Notes: generated by a model from the letters alone, not told the origin. A stretch of DNA of 64,000 nt from Nonlabens arenilitoris (GCF_002954765.1 NZ_MTPW01000001.1:1377501-1441500); one strand, 5' to 3'; shown: positions 18,001-26,268, counted from the first letter of the stretch. A program made the numbers and translations.

Positions 18001-18242
18001 AAAGCTATGCCGTTAATGGCGAGATACGCTATGTAAAAAACGATTTTATAGGACAAGCATTTTCTCCTGTTGGTTTCCAAATGCTAGAAGGATTACAACC
18101 AGGTACAAACTTTACTTGGAACTTGTTGTTTCAAAAGAATATCTCTTCATTTTTAGACCTGAATATCTCTTATAGTGGGCGTGACAGTGAAACCGCAAGA
18201 ACCATTCACACGGGTAGCGTGCAGTTGAAGGCTTATTTTTAA
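14835..18242 (+). CDS. Large outer-membrane beta-barrel-like protein
   Basis: 1135 residues with a clear Sec signal (MKHALAFLFTLIMAAASAQ). The front part contains TGSITRGLRVGNNQNSVVDS and DLRISGALSDKVSLRASIQD, then FDQIFIELYSDDWNIRAGDVD. This set of motifs is seen in large, uncharacterised Bacteroidota outer-membrane proteins. From about residue 340 on there are many alternating amphipathic strands. The protein ends in QLKAYF, with the terminal aromatic residue typical of barrel proteins. A calcium-binding-like DYNGDGIQDLNEFE lies near residue 820. A variant palindrome is in the gene at 16743. Its first 70 codons are duplicated upstream. The role is unknown; the surface location is well supported. 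Confidence 0.8.
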   Translation: MKHALAFLFTLIMAAASAQEYVNVKKVRRAVTDSIQLDSISINPSYFKIVDSRGMPIDSTAYQVDFVKAMLSIKDATAIKTDSIDIQFLPFPEFLTRTYQLYDPKIILENETAQERVVAMRQPTVQRNYVPFNGLNTTGSITRGLRVGNNQNSVVDSELDLRISGALSDKVSLRASIQDANVPQTQNGYSQRLDEFDQIFIELYSDDWNIRAGDVDLIQTDSYFNNFTKRVQGISGQIKFEGDDSQGYVQAAGALVRGIFNISRFTGQEGNQGPYKLTGRNGELFILVVSGSERVFVNGVPLTRGENADYVIDYNAGEVRFNATFPITSEMRISIEYQYSERNFTRFVGFAKGGYETDKLSVESYIYTESDAKNQPLQQNLNEDQVAILATAGDDEDLAIAPSAVPDTFSENKILYRREIIAGVERFVFSQDPNDELFNVRFSLVGENQGNYVLVNDQAIANIYEYVPPIAGVPQGNFEPVIRLFAPEIITIAGAKARYAPSKTTIVDTEIAASSNDLNRFSSIDDDDNRGVAVKLAVQQQLWKKDSLTTLKARVKSDYIDQNFRNVERVYNIEFNRDWNIDIISGNQLFSTIGLDYVQDSTLRATYELEHLEFSDSYSGNRHNLNGVYRDGGWTARFRGSVLNTNATALESQFYRANADVVKRFNNKWIGARYETEDNQQTVIADGSLTPLSQRFAGYEVYTGVGDSTAVFVEVGYRNRVNDSLRLGNLERVNRSNNYYIRSQPIKDELSSLKIYANYRVLKSEIETVEDEVSFNSRLQYQRKFYDKKVLLNTTYETNSSTIPRQDFTYVAVNPGQGTFTWIDYNGDGIQDLNEFEVAQFQDQGRFVRILLPNQVFVPTHQNKFSQTLTLNPSSWSQSDGYKKVLSQFYNQTSYLIDRMVEREGATFDLNPFGTGDNQLGLNLNFRNSLFFNRGKQQYTTNYTYISSANENLQSIGSLSSDIESHQLGFIHKIKENWLITVDAQTGFNASESENFSNRNFKINESLFKPQVSYLFGNSSRVDVFYELQSKENVVNEEAMLDQQNIGISWSFNKEQSYAVNGEIRYVKNDFIGQAFSPVGFQMLEGLQPGTNFTWNLLFQKNISSFLDLNISYSGRDSETARTIHTGSVQLKAYF
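16743..16758. repeat. 16-bp palindrome, one mismatch (CGCTTTCGCGGAAGCG)
   Basis: Copy within the outer-membrane protein gene. Confidence 0.75.
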
Positions 18243-18255
18243 ACTTTCACTTGTC

Positions 18256-18276
18256 ATTCTGAATTTATTTCAGAAT
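18256..18276. other. Short inverted repeat after the outer-membrane protein gene
   Basis: ATTCTGAA and TTCAGAAT separated by five bases, 13 bp after the stop. It lacks a T run, so termination is uncertain; it could be a dispersed palindromic element. Nothing else is evident in 18277-18448. Confidence 0.35.
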
Positions 18277-18448
18277 CTGCCCATTATGCCAACCCTAGAC
18301 AATAGCAACAATTAACAATTACCACTGCTAAATTTTTTAAAACCATCAAGCCATCATTTCATGGAGTGAAACTTAGCATTCATAAAGTGGTAGTAGATAA
18401 AGCTAGTTGTTTGAGATACTTTCGGGACATAATTATTAAAATAATATT

Positions 18449-18886
18449 ATGAAATCTTTACTTAAAGTATCTCTATTACTTTTTATATCACTAACTATGC
18501 TCAGCTGTGATAATGATGATGGTATGGCAGATAATCAATCGCAATGTAACTATCAAGGACTAACCTTTGACGATGGTAGTACACAAACATTAATACCTGA
18601 GGCTCAATTACAAACAGAGCTTTTTCCTAATAATGGTGGACCTGGAGTAGCGGCTGTTGAAGTGTATGAAACTTCTAATCCTAGTAATATATGGTTATTA
18701 ACAGAAGCAGTAACATTGAACGCGGTAGGTCCTGGTACTTTAGGCATTAATGGAACTAATTATACGGTTACTGTTACATGTCAACGAGCTGGAACCGCTG
18801 TCGGAGATGAATTTCGTTTTGATGTGGTGACAACAGGTGGATTAGAAGGCGAGTTATGCGTCGTTATTGATGCAGTAATACCTTAA
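18449..18886 (+). CDS. Small lipoprotein of unknown function
   Basis: 145 residues. The signal MKSLLKVSLLLFISLTMLSC ends in a lipobox with Cys20, followed by an acidic DNDDG stretch as is usual for surface-directed flavobacterial lipoproteins. The rest is beta-rich and Thr/Gly-rich, with Cys residues in CNYQGLTF, TVTCQ and GELCVV that might pair. No known domain is recognised. It stands alone, with a strong terminator 36 bp downstream. The lipoprotein nature is clear; the function is unknown. Confidence 0.7.
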   Translation: MKSLLKVSLLLFISLTMLSCDNDDGMADNQSQCNYQGLTFDDGSTQTLIPEAQLQTELFPNNGGPGVAAVEVYETSNPSNIWLLTEAVTLNAVGPGTLGINGTNYTVTVTCQRAGTAVGDEFRFDVVTTGGLEGELCVVIDAVIP

Positions 18887-18921
18887 TCGTAAATAATATT
18901 TTTGAAAAGAGTTGTATTAGA

Positions 18922-18955
18922 AAAAACACCGTAGCTCAATAGCTACGGTGTTTTT
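18922..18955. terminator. Bidirectional terminator
   Basis: A long perfect stem (ACACCGTAGCT / AGCTACGGTGT) with a CAAT loop, flanked by A runs on the left and T runs on the right. It can stop the lipoprotein gene from the left and glyQS from the right. Confidence 0.9.
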
Positions 18956-19001
18956 ATATTATATAGTTTTAGACTTTTCTAAGTCAATTCAATAAAATCT
19001 A

Positions 19002-20549
19002 TTAAATCTTCTTCAACCACTCACTCATGCTAACACGAGATTCTAGATAGTTTTTAAGGTCTTTAATAGCAATACGTTCTTGAGTCATGGTATCGCGATC
19101 TCTTACGGTAACTGCACGATCTTCTTTAGTATCGTGATCTATGGTAACACAATAAGGTGTACCGTTCAAATCGTGACGTGCATAACGCTTACCTATAGAG
19201 TCCTTTTCTTCATAAGCGACTTTCATAGACCATTTTAATTCGTCTATAATCTCGTTTGCGATTTCTGGTAATCCATCTTTTTTCAGTAATGGTAAAATAG
19301 CTGCTTTAACCGGTGCAAGAACTGCTGGTAATTTAAGAACTGTGCGCTCGCCACCACCATCTAGTTTTTCTTCTTTTAAAGAATTAGAGAAGACGGCTAG
19401 AAACATTCTATCTAGACCTATCGATGTTTCCAGTACATAAGGCACATAACTTTTATTTTCTTCATGATCAAAGAATTGTAGTTTTTTACCACTATGCTCT
19501 TCATGTGCTTTAAGATCAAAGTCTGTACGAGAATGAATACCTTCTAATTCTTTAAAACCAAATGGGAAGTCAAATTCAATATCTGTGGCAGCATTTGCAT
19601 AGTGAGCAAGTTTTTCGTGATCGTGGAAACGGTAATTTTCATCTCCCATTCCTAGCGATCTGTGCCATGCCATGCGGCGTTCTTTCCAGATTTCAAACCA
19701 CTCAAGCTCTGTTCCTGGCTTTACAAAATATTGCATCTCCATTTGTTCAAATTCACGCTGGCGGAATATGAATTGACGTGCAACGATTTCATTTCTAAAT
19801 GCTTTACCAGTTTGTGCTATTCCAAAAGGAATCTTCATACGACCAGTTTTTTGAACATTTAGAAAGTTTACAAAAATACCTTGTGCTGTTTCTGGTCTTA
19901 AATATAAATCTGTAGCAGTATCTGCACTGGCACCTATTTTAGTGCCGAACATAAGGTTGAACTGGCGCACATCTGTCCAGTTTTTAGAACCTGTATCAGG
20001 ATCTGTGATTTCAAGTTCTTCTATCAATGCCTTTACACCAGCTAAATCTTCTTTTTCAAGCAACTCAGCAAGTCTTGCAGTAGGTTCTGTAGCTTTTTTC
20101 ATGTAACCCATCACACGTGGATTGGTCTGGCGATACATGTCAGCATCAAAATCTTCACCAAAACGTTTTGCAGCTTTGGCTATTTCTTTATCGGCTTTTT
20201 GAAGATTTTTTTCACAATAATCTTCAATTAACACATCTGCGCGATAGCGTTTTTTAGAGTCTTTATTATCAATCAACGGGTCGTTAAAAGCATCTACGTG
20301 ACCAGAGGCTTTCCATGTCGTAGGATGCATAAAAATAGCAGCATCTATACCTACGATGTCTTGGTTTAATTGCGTCATCGCTTGCCACCAGTATTCTCTG
20401 ATGTTTTTCTTTAATTCTACTCCATTTTGACCATAGTCATAAACCGCGCTTAATCCATCATAGATTTCACTAGATTGAAAAACATAACCGTACTCTTTTG
20501 CATGTGAGAGTACTTTTTTAAACTGATCTTGATCGTTGTTCTTTGCCAT
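19002..20549 (-). CDS. glyQS: Glycyl-tRNA synthetase, alpha2 (class II) type
   Basis: 515 residues. It charges tRNA-Gly with glycine in the cytoplasm. The N-terminal ERGxFP-like part includes SEIYDGLSAVYDYGQNGVELK. Class II motif 2 is seen as LRPETAQGIFVNFLNVQ, PFGIAQTGKAFRNEI and RQREFEQMEMQYFV, and motif 3 as ETSIGLDRMFLAVF. The C-terminal anticodon-binding domain starts near LKLPAVLAPVKAAILPL. The length suits the bacterial version of the eukaryote-like dimeric enzyme. A TACATTTG box ends 5 bp before the ATG, so the mRNA may be leaderless. Confidence 0.96.
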   Translation of the reverse strand: MAKNNDQDQFKKVLSHAKEYGYVFQSSEIYDGLSAVYDYGQNGVELKKNIREYWWQAMTQLNQDIVGIDAAIFMHPTTWKASGHVDAFNDPLIDNKDSKKRYRADVLIEDYCEKNLQKADKEIAKAAKRFGEDFDADMYRQTNPRVMGYMKKATEPTARLAELLEKEDLAGVKALIEELEITDPDTGSKNWTDVRQFNLMFGTKIGASADTATDLYLRPETAQGIFVNFLNVQKTGRMKIPFGIAQTGKAFRNEIVARQFIFRQREFEQMEMQYFVKPGTELEWFEIWKERRMAWHRSLGMGDENYRFHDHEKLAHYANAATDIEFDFPFGFKELEGIHSRTDFDLKAHEEHSGKKLQFFDHEENKSYVPYVLETSIGLDRMFLAVFSNSLKEEKLDGGGERTVLKLPAVLAPVKAAILPLLKKDGLPEIANEIIDELKWSMKVAYEEKDSIGKRYARHDLNGTPYCVTIDHDTKEDRAVTVRDRDTMTQERIAIKDLKNYLESRVSMSEWLKKI

Positions 20550-20554
20550 AGCTG

Positions 20555-20581
20555 CAAATGTAAAAAAAAGGCTCTTTGCAA
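20555..20581 (-). promoter_or_regulatory. Probable promoter of glyQS
   Basis: On the minus strand, TTG at 20581-20579, 16 bp, then TACATTTG at 20562-20555, close to the Bacteroidota TTG...TAnnTTTG consensus. The expected start of transcription falls at or beside the ATG. Confidence 0.6.
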
Positions 20582-20601
20582 CGATATGATTTTGTTTATT
20601 T

Positions 20602-20617
20602 CGCTTTCGCGAAAGCG
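20602..20617. repeat. 16-bp palindrome CGCTTTCGCGAAAGCG (exact)
   Basis: Intergenic copy upstream of the glyQS promoter. Confidence 0.85.
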
Positions 20618-20623
20618 TAAAAT

Positions 20624-20648
20624 AAAAAACACGCCCTAAAGCGTGTTT
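20624..20648 (-). terminator. Terminator of the coiled-coil protein gene
   Basis: On the minus strand, AAACACGC, a 6-nt loop, GCGTGTTT and a further T run, 23 bp after the stop at 20672. Confidence 0.75.
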
Positions 20649-20671
20649 AAATAGTGATTTTAAAATAAACC

Positions 20672-21571
20672 TTATCTAAGGTCAAGTTCAGAGCTGCTCA
20701 CTCTTATCCCGTTATTATATAAATTAACGCGATATGTGCCTTTAATAATGTCGTCCTCATTTGCTTGTACTAGTTCACAAATATCGAGTTCTTGTCCTTT
20801 GTAATTGAAAGTAACCATTTTTGAATAGGTCAATTCTTGATCTTCAAATTGCTGTTTTTTCTTAAGTCCTAGTACATTATTATCTGGGTTGATAACCTGT
20901 AGGTAAAAAGATTGCACACCAGTAGGTGCTAGTGCGTTTTGTGGCAAGGTGAAACATACTTTTAAGTCATCTACACGGCGGGCGCGATCATTTTCTATTT
21001 CTTTACCACTACTTCTTATGATGACTCCTTTGGCTTTAAAGTTAGTAGGTAATAGGGTTGCAGCCTTAGCCATACTTTCATTTAGATTATCGATTTGTGT
21101 GGTCTTATTAGTACTAGCGATAATTTCTTCATTAAGTACTTGAAGTGTGCTGTCTTTAACACGTACTAATGTTTCGTTCTCTTTTTCTAATACATAGACA
21201 CGTGCTGCTAGTACCTCACGTTCATCTTTAATTTTTACCAGTTCTTTACGTAAACGGGCTAGAATCGCCACATTCGGTTCTAGACGACTTACAGAATCTT
21301 TAAGTCTAGTGATGCGTTCTTTTGCAGCTTCTAGGTCACTGGTGATGGCGGTACCTTTCTCAATCTCTATTAAATATTCTTTTTCAATGTTTTCAAGTGC
21401 TTTTTCAATTTCTGTTTTTTCAATACTTAATTGATTAGTGATAGCCTCATTTTTATGATGTGCTCTATAGGTATAAGTTCCTAAGATTATTAACAATAGA
21501 ACTGCAAGTCCTAGTAATATCTTTATTAAACGGTTGTCTTTTTGAGTTCCCATAATGTTATCTTTAGTCAT
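20672..21571 (-). CDS. Membrane-anchored coiled-coil protein of unknown function
   Basis: 299 residues. One transmembrane helix near residues 17-32 (IKILLGLAVLLLIILGTYTY) is followed by a long, heptad-patterned, Glu/Lys-rich region to about residue 160 that is very likely a coiled coil. A C-terminal beta-rich domain of about 120 residues (FKAKGVIIRSSGKEIENDRA, VCFTLPQNALAPTGVQSFYL) ends in SSELDLR. The topology places the C-terminal domain in the periplasm. Related flavobacterial proteins are usually annotated only as hypothetical or chromosome-partitioning-like because of the coiled coil. It is divergent from comF, 30 bp apart. Confidence 0.7.
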   Translation of the reverse strand: MTKDNIMGTQKDNRLIKILLGLAVLLLIILGTYTYRAHHKNEAITNQLSIEKTEIEKALENIEKEYLIEIEKGTAITSDLEAAKERITRLKDSVSRLEPNVAILARLRKELVKIKDEREVLAARVYVLEKENETLVRVKDSTLQVLNEEIIASTNKTTQIDNLNESMAKAATLLPTNFKAKGVIIRSSGKEIENDRARRVDDLKVCFTLPQNALAPTGVQSFYLQVINPDNNVLGLKKKQQFEDQELTYSKMVTFNYKGQELDICELVQANEDDIIKGTYRVNLYNNGIRVSSSELDLR

Positions 21572-21601
21572 TTAACGCCATAAACGTACTAAATAATATA
21601 C

Positions 21602-22288
21602 ATGAAGCGCTGGATATATGATTTCTTTAACTTACTCTATCCAGAGTTGTGTGTAGGTTGTGAGACTGTTCTTACCACAGGCGAGAGCTTGTGTTGTACC
21701 TCATGTCGTGCTCATTTACCTCTTACTCATTTTCATAGGACTAGTGATGAGAAAATACGTGAACTTTTTTATGCTCGTATCGATGTCCAGCATGTGACAA
21801 GCTTATTTTATTATGAAAAAATAGGGGCAGTGCAACAAATGATACATCAGTTAAAGTATCGTAAAAGGGAAGAGATAAGTAATTTCTTAGGCAGCTGGCT
21901 GGGACATGAACTTAGAGAGGATGGACTGTTTAATGATGTTGATATCGTGATACCTGTACCGGTCCATCCCAAAAGGCTTAAAAAACGTGGATATAATCAG
22001 GTTAGCGGTTTTGGAAAAGAACTCGCACATTTTTTAAACGCAAGCTATCGAGAGGATGTTTTAGTGAAAACTAAAAATACAATTAATCAAGCACGTTTAA
22101 ATCAAATTCAACGTAGCGATGAAACAAATAGCCCTTATCAAATTAAGGGATCTATACCTAGAGGTACACATGTTTTAATTGTAGACGATGTTATAACTAC
22201 TGGTACAACTATAGTTTTATGCGCCAGAGAATTATTGAAAATACCAGATGTCAAAATTTCAATTGCTACTATGGCAATATCTGTGTAA
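21602..22288 (+). CDS. comF: ComF family phosphoribosyltransferase-like protein
   Basis: 228 residues. The N-terminus has the ComF double zinc-knuckle pattern (LYPELCVGCETVL, SLCCTSCRAHLP). The type I phosphoribosyltransferase domain follows, with VIPVPVHPKRLKKRGYNQ and the PRPP loop VLIVDDVITTGTTI near residues 195-208. ComF proteins act in the cytoplasm in DNA uptake and transformation in several bacteria, probably binding nucleotides or helping PriA-linked processing of incoming single-stranded DNA. The family call is strong. Uptake capacity is relevant to the cassette exchange seen at 8-15 kb, but a link is speculation. Confidence 0.92.
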   Translation: MKRWIYDFFNLLYPELCVGCETVLTTGESLCCTSCRAHLPLTHFHRTSDEKIRELFYARIDVQHVTSLFYYEKIGAVQQMIHQLKYRKREEISNFLGSWLGHELREDGLFNDVDIVIPVPVHPKRLKKRGYNQVSGFGKELAHFLNASYREDVLVKTKNTINQARLNQIQRSDETNSPYQIKGSIPRGTHVLIVDDVITTGTTIVLCARELLKIPDVKISIATMAISV

Positions 22289-22340
22289 ATGTAGATGAAG
22301 CGTAATTAATAAAAGTTTTCCATCTTTTACATAATCATAG

Positions 22341-22348
22341 TACCTTGC
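22341..22348 (+). promoter_or_regulatory. Probable -7 promoter box of the Ig-like lipoprotein gene
   Basis: TACCTTGC resembles TAnnTTTG. It overlaps the upstream in-frame TTG at 22345, which argues that translation starts later, at GTG 22366. Confidence 0.45.
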
Positions 22349-22365
22349 AATCGTTATTATATACT

Positions 22366-23964
22366 GTGAAAAAAACTTTTTTTAATATAGCGATTGTTTT
22401 ATGCATAACCATTTTAGTGGTTCGATGTGCAAAACGTGGTAATCCAACTGGAGGACCTATAGATGAGGAGCCACCGGTTATCTTAAGAGCTTATCCTGAT
22501 AATTATAGTGTTAATTTCAAAGCACAAGAGATTGAGATTACTTTTGATGAGTATGTTAAACTACAAGATTTACAAAAACAACTGGTTGTTTCTCCACCTC
22601 TTAAGAATAGACCTATTGTAACACCACAAGGAAGTGCGTCTAAAAAAATGACCATTACCATTACAGATACACTAGCGCCTAATACAACTTATACGCTCAA
22701 TTTTGGGCAGAGTATAGTCGATAATAATGAGTCAAATCCATATCCATTTTTCAAATATGTGTTCAGTACAGGGACTTATATAGATTCTCTAAAATTGAAA
22801 GGTAAAATTACTGACGCGCTTAATTATAAAGCAGATGATTATGTAAATGTATTGCTTTACAAAATGGATGAAGAATATACAGACTCTTTAGTTTTTAAAG
22901 GACCTCCATTATACGTTTTGAATACTTTAGATAGTTTGAAGACATTTACAATGGAAAATCTTGCTGCTGGAGAATATCGACTAGTAGGAATTAAAGAAGA
23001 AAATAGCGATCTCAAGTTCAATCCACGTACAGATAAAATAGGTTATGTCACAAAGTCTGTTACAATACCTAGTGATGAGGTTTATGAATTAAAAATGTTT
23101 CAACCGGAACTAGATCCTGCAGTTAAAAAAATCACTCATGAAGCAAAGACTAAGTTATATGTAGCTTATACAGGTAAGTTAGATTCTTTAAATGTTGTAT
23201 CACAAGAAAAAGACCTATTTACTAAAACCAGAATTACTAAACTAGAAGATAACGATACTTTACAGTTTTGGTTCCAGCCAGTGATTGAAATGGATAGTAT
23301 CTTTTTAGATTTTAACTACAAAGATTTTGAGGGATCTAAAAAAGTAACTATTAAGGAGCGATTCACAGACAGTCTTATTGTTAAAAAGCAACGTGATTTA
23401 TCACTATCTGGGCCATTAGTACTTACTGCAAGTACGCCTATCGATGCATTTGATTTGTCCAAATTTAAGGTGATAGATAAAGATTCTATAGCTTTAGAAT
23501 TTGACGCGCGATTAGATGAGTTAAAAAATGAGTTAACGATAGATTTTGAGAAAGATGAGATGCAACGCTATAAAGTAGAAGTTTTACCAGGCGCAATTAT
23601 TGACTTTTATGGAAAGACAACAGATACTTTAGCTTTTAACGGCACTACTAGATCAACATCTGATTATGGGAATATGGAAATCACTCTTTCTACTGGTACA
23701 AAATGGCCAGCGATTATTCAAATCGTCAAGGAAGATTTAAATGTAGTTAGACAGCAAATCGCTAGAGAAAACGGTGTTTATGCTTTTGAAAATTTAGATC
23801 CAGGTAATTATTTAATACGGGTGATATATGATGCAAATGCTAATGGAAGATATGATACAGGTAAGTTTCTAAAAGGATTACAACCAGAGGAAGTGGTTTA
23901 TTTACCTCAACTAATAACCTTACAAGCAAACTGGGACGTGCGAGAGACAGTTATATTAAAGTAA
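22366..23964 (+). CDS. Ig-like domain lipoprotein
   Basis: About 532 residues from GTG 22366 (an in-frame TTG at 22345 lies in a promoter box). The signal KKTFFNIAIVLCITILVVRC ends in a probable lipidated Cys, followed by the sequence AKRGNPTGGPIDEEPPVI, common in Bacteroidota proteins of this family. An Ig-like domain of the Big_5 type covers the next about 100 residues (ITFDEYVKLQDLQKQLVVSP, LAPNTTYTLNFGQSI). The C-terminus has a prealbumin-like segment (NLDPGNYLIRVIYDANANG). It is probably a surface or periplasmic lipoprotein; no substrate can be named. Its stop overlaps the convergent nitrilase gene by 14 bp. Confidence 0.8.
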   Translation: MKKTFFNIAIVLCITILVVRCAKRGNPTGGPIDEEPPVILRAYPDNYSVNFKAQEIEITFDEYVKLQDLQKQLVVSPPLKNRPIVTPQGSASKKMTITITDTLAPNTTYTLNFGQSIVDNNESNPYPFFKYVFSTGTYIDSLKLKGKITDALNYKADDYVNVLLYKMDEEYTDSLVFKGPPLYVLNTLDSLKTFTMENLAAGEYRLVGIKEENSDLKFNPRTDKIGYVTKSVTIPSDEVYELKMFQPELDPAVKKITHEAKTKLYVAYTGKLDSLNVVSQEKDLFTKTRITKLEDNDTLQFWFQPVIEMDSIFLDFNYKDFEGSKKVTIKERFTDSLIVKKQRDLSLSGPLVLTASTPIDAFDLSKFKVIDKDSIALEFDARLDELKNELTIDFEKDEMQRYKVEVLPGAIIDFYGKTTDTLAFNGTTRSTSDYGNMEITLSTGTKWPAIIQIVKEDLNVVRQQIARENGVYAFENLDPGNYLIRVIYDANANGRYDTGKFLKGLQPEEVVYLPQLITLQANWDVRETVILK

Positions 23965-24730
23965 ATGGATCTCTATCTTCTAGAAACCTTAATTTAGATC
24001 TTAATTTCAATATATGGTCTTTTTGAAGTAGAACTGTTTTTATATTTTGATTTTCCCATGGATGTTCAATAAATTCTTGTCCTAGTACATTATAAACTTG
24101 AGAATGACCATTATATTCCATACCACTACCATCAACTCCAGTACGGTTAACGCCTATCACATAACACATGTTTTCAATTGCTCTAGCTTTTAAAAGAGCG
24201 TCCCAGGCGTTAACTCTAGGGACAGGCCAGTTAGCAACATAGATAAGTGCATCATAGTCTTGCGTGTTTCTCGCAAAAACAGGAAACCGTAAATCATAAC
24301 AAATCTGTAGATTAAATTTCCATCCCAAGTAGTCTGCAATAACGGGATTTGTGCCGCTGTCATAAACTTTTTGTTCACCAGCGAGTGTAAACCGGTGTTT
24401 TTTATCATATAAAGTGTATGAGCCATCAGGGCGCATGAAAACCCCACGATTTAGAAATTTATTGTTTTCTTGAAACATGACACTACCATAGATGGCAAAC
24501 TCACCTTTTTTTGCATGATCTTTAAGGTATTTATAGACTTTTTCATCACTAGCTAGCCCATGGGGTTGCATAGAAAAACCTGTGGTAAACATTTCTGGTA
24601 GAATGACAATATCTGTGATTCCATATAGTTGTTCTAGCTTGCGCGAAAACTGCTTAAGATTAACCTTTGGATTCTCCCAGACTAGATGTGTTTGTATTAA
24701 ACTAACTTTTATATTCTGTTTAGGCTTCAT
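23951..24730 (-). CDS. Omega-amidase, nitrilase superfamily (YafV-like)
   Basis: 259 residues. The carbon-nitrogen hydrolase triad is visible: Glu46 (VILPEMFTTGFS), Lys110 (LYDKKHRF) and Cys144 (LQICYDLRFP). WPVPRVNAWDALLKARAIEN and VIGVNRTG are further family marks. Omega-amidases of this branch hydrolyse alpha-ketoglutaramate or alpha-ketosuccinamate, the keto-acid products of glutamine or asparagine transaminases. Its upstream neighbour on the same strand, 48 bp away, is a YbdL-like transaminase, so the two probably form a pair that recycles a keto acid with glutamine as amino donor, for example in methionine salvage. The pairing is known biology; the substrate here is inferred. Confidence 0.88.
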   Translation of the reverse strand: MKPKQNIKVSLIQTHLVWENPKVNLKQFSRKLEQLYGITDIVILPEMFTTGFSMQPHGLASDEKVYKYLKDHAKKGEFAIYGSVMFQENNKFLNRGVFMRPDGSYTLYDKKHRFTLAGEQKVYDSGTNPVIADYLGWKFNLQICYDLRFPVFARNTQDYDALIYVANWPVPRVNAWDALLKARAIENMCYVIGVNRTGVDGSGMEYNGHSQVYNVLGQEFIEHPWENQNIKTVLLQKDHILKLRSKLRFLEDRDPFTLI

Positions 24731-24778
24731 TACTTACATTATCTTTATTAAATGTAATTATTACGTTTGAGAGTTATA

Positions 24779-25915
24779 TTATAAGCTATTTAAAATTTGA
24801 GCTGCTGTAATTATTTCATGATCTTCTTTAGCAAAACAAAATCGTAGCATTTTAGGGTCTTTTCCATTCATGAAAACGGATATAGGTATCGCAGCTATTT
24901 TATGTTCTTTGGTTAATCTTTTCGCAAAATCGACATCATTTTCATCAGTAATGTTAGTATAATCTAATAATTGAAAATAAGTTCCTTGAGTAGGCTGAAA
25001 CGAAAATTTGCTGCCATGGATTGAATTTAAAAATAAATCTCGTTTACGTTGATAAAATGCACCTAGATCTAAATATCTATTCTCTTCTTTTAAATAGTTT
25101 GCTATAGCTATTTGTGCAGGATGATTAATGCTGAAAACTAAGAATTGATGTACTTTATAGAATTCTTTCATCAAATGTTCAGGAGCTAGACAATAACCGG
25201 TTTTCCAGCCAGTAATATGAAACGTTTTACCATAGCTAGCTGTTATAAAGCTACGCTTCTTAAGTTCAGGATATCTTGCAGCACTCAAATGTTTATTTTG
25301 ATCAAAAGTGATATGTTCATAAACTTCATCACTTAAGACAATTAAATCATACCTTATGGATAGACGTTCTAATTGCAGCATGTCTTGATGACTTAACATG
25401 GTTCCACTGGGATTATGTGGTGAATTAATCATAATCATTGCTGTCTTATTATTAATATGATCATTAACCACTTCCCAATCAATCTTAAAATCTGGCAACG
25501 TCATAGGTATTTCTATCGCGATTCCACCTGCCATTTGGATAGCTGGCACATAAGAATCATATGCTGGTGTAAAAACGATGACTTCGTCTCCTGGATGAAT
25601 TACAGCTTGTATCGCGGTATAAATGGCTTGAGTGGCACCTGCTGTTATACAAATCTCAGTTGCTGGATTATATATAGCGCTATGTAGTTTGTTAGTTATA
25701 ATTGATATCGATTCTCTTAACACAGATATGCCTGGCATAGGTGCATATTGATTATAACCATTGTTGACCGCATTAGTGTGTAATTCTTTTAAAATAGGGT
25801 CAACGGGAAAACTGGGAAATCCTTGTGATAGGTTTAAAGCATTACTATGACGTGCTAGTGCGCTCATAGTAGAAAATATAGATTCTTTAGTATTAGGGAG
25901 TTTTGAGTTCATCAT
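24779..25915 (-). CDS. PLP-dependent aminotransferase, methionine/glutamine transaminase-like (YbdL family)
   Basis: 378 residues, fold type I. The N-terminal part has NALNLSQGFPSFPVDPILKE, the PLP-binding region has AGATQAIYTAIQA, NSPHNPSGTML and VLSDEVYEHITF, and the Schiff-base lysine lies in ASYGKTFHITGWKTGY. These match YbdL and kynurenine/glutamine transaminase-like enzymes, which favour Met, His and aromatic amino acids. It probably works with the downstream omega-amidase. Two adjacent ATG codons (25915, 25912) are possible starts. A TACCTTTG box lies about 90 bp upstream. Confidence 0.88.
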   Translation of the reverse strand: MMNSKLPNTKESIFSTMSALARHSNALNLSQGFPSFPVDPILKELHTNAVNNGYNQYAPMPGISVLRESISIITNKLHSAIYNPATEICITAGATQAIYTAIQAVIHPGDEVIVFTPAYDSYVPAIQMAGGIAIEIPMTLPDFKIDWEVVNDHINNKTAMIMINSPHNPSGTMLSHQDMLQLERLSIRYDLIVLSDEVYEHITFDQNKHLSAARYPELKKRSFITASYGKTFHITGWKTGYCLAPEHLMKEFYKVHQFLVFSINHPAQIAIANYLKEENRYLDLGAFYQRKRDLFLNSIHGSKFSFQPTQGTYFQLLDYTNITDENDVDFAKRLTKEHKIAAIPISVFMNGKDPKMLRFCFAKEDHEIITAAQILNSL

Positions 25916-26005
25916 AATCTAATATAAGAAAAAGATTTACTCAATAAAACTTAACAATGGTTAATGTTTTTGAATGACTTGTAACTGTTTGGGTTTTAAG
26001 CCGTG

Positions 26006-26013
26006 CAAAGGTA
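26006..26013 (-). promoter_or_regulatory. Probable -7 box for the transaminase/omega-amidase pair
   Basis: On the minus strand this reads TACCTTTG, an exact TAnnTTTG match. No good TTG at the expected distance upstream was seen. The rest of the 350-bp AT-rich gap 25916-26268 holds only the box at 26238. Confidence 0.5.
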
Positions 26014-26237
26014 ATTTTAATTTGATAAAATTCTTTATAACGGTATAATTATTCGTTAAAAATACATAAAATCGATGAAATACAATATTAATCGATATAA
26101 AACGAAATTTATCTATTTACTATTAAGGTATTGAAAAACAGGTATATAGAGTGGATTTGTTTCAATATTAAGAAAATTTTGGCTATGACGTTAAACGAAT
26201 AGAAATCGCTTAAGTGCTGATATTTTAGTTGAATAGT

Positions 26238-26245
26238 TAATTTTG
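26238..26245 (+). promoter_or_regulatory. Probable -7 box of the fasciclin lipoprotein gene
   Basis: TAATTTTG matches TAnnTTTG and is 23 bp before the ATG. The -33 element is weak. Confidence 0.45.
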
Positions 26246-26268
26246 GATAATACCAATAATTAAAAATC

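Noticed and set aside
18256..18276. Inverted repeat as a strong terminator
   Set aside because: No T run follows, so it is listed only as an inverted repeat.
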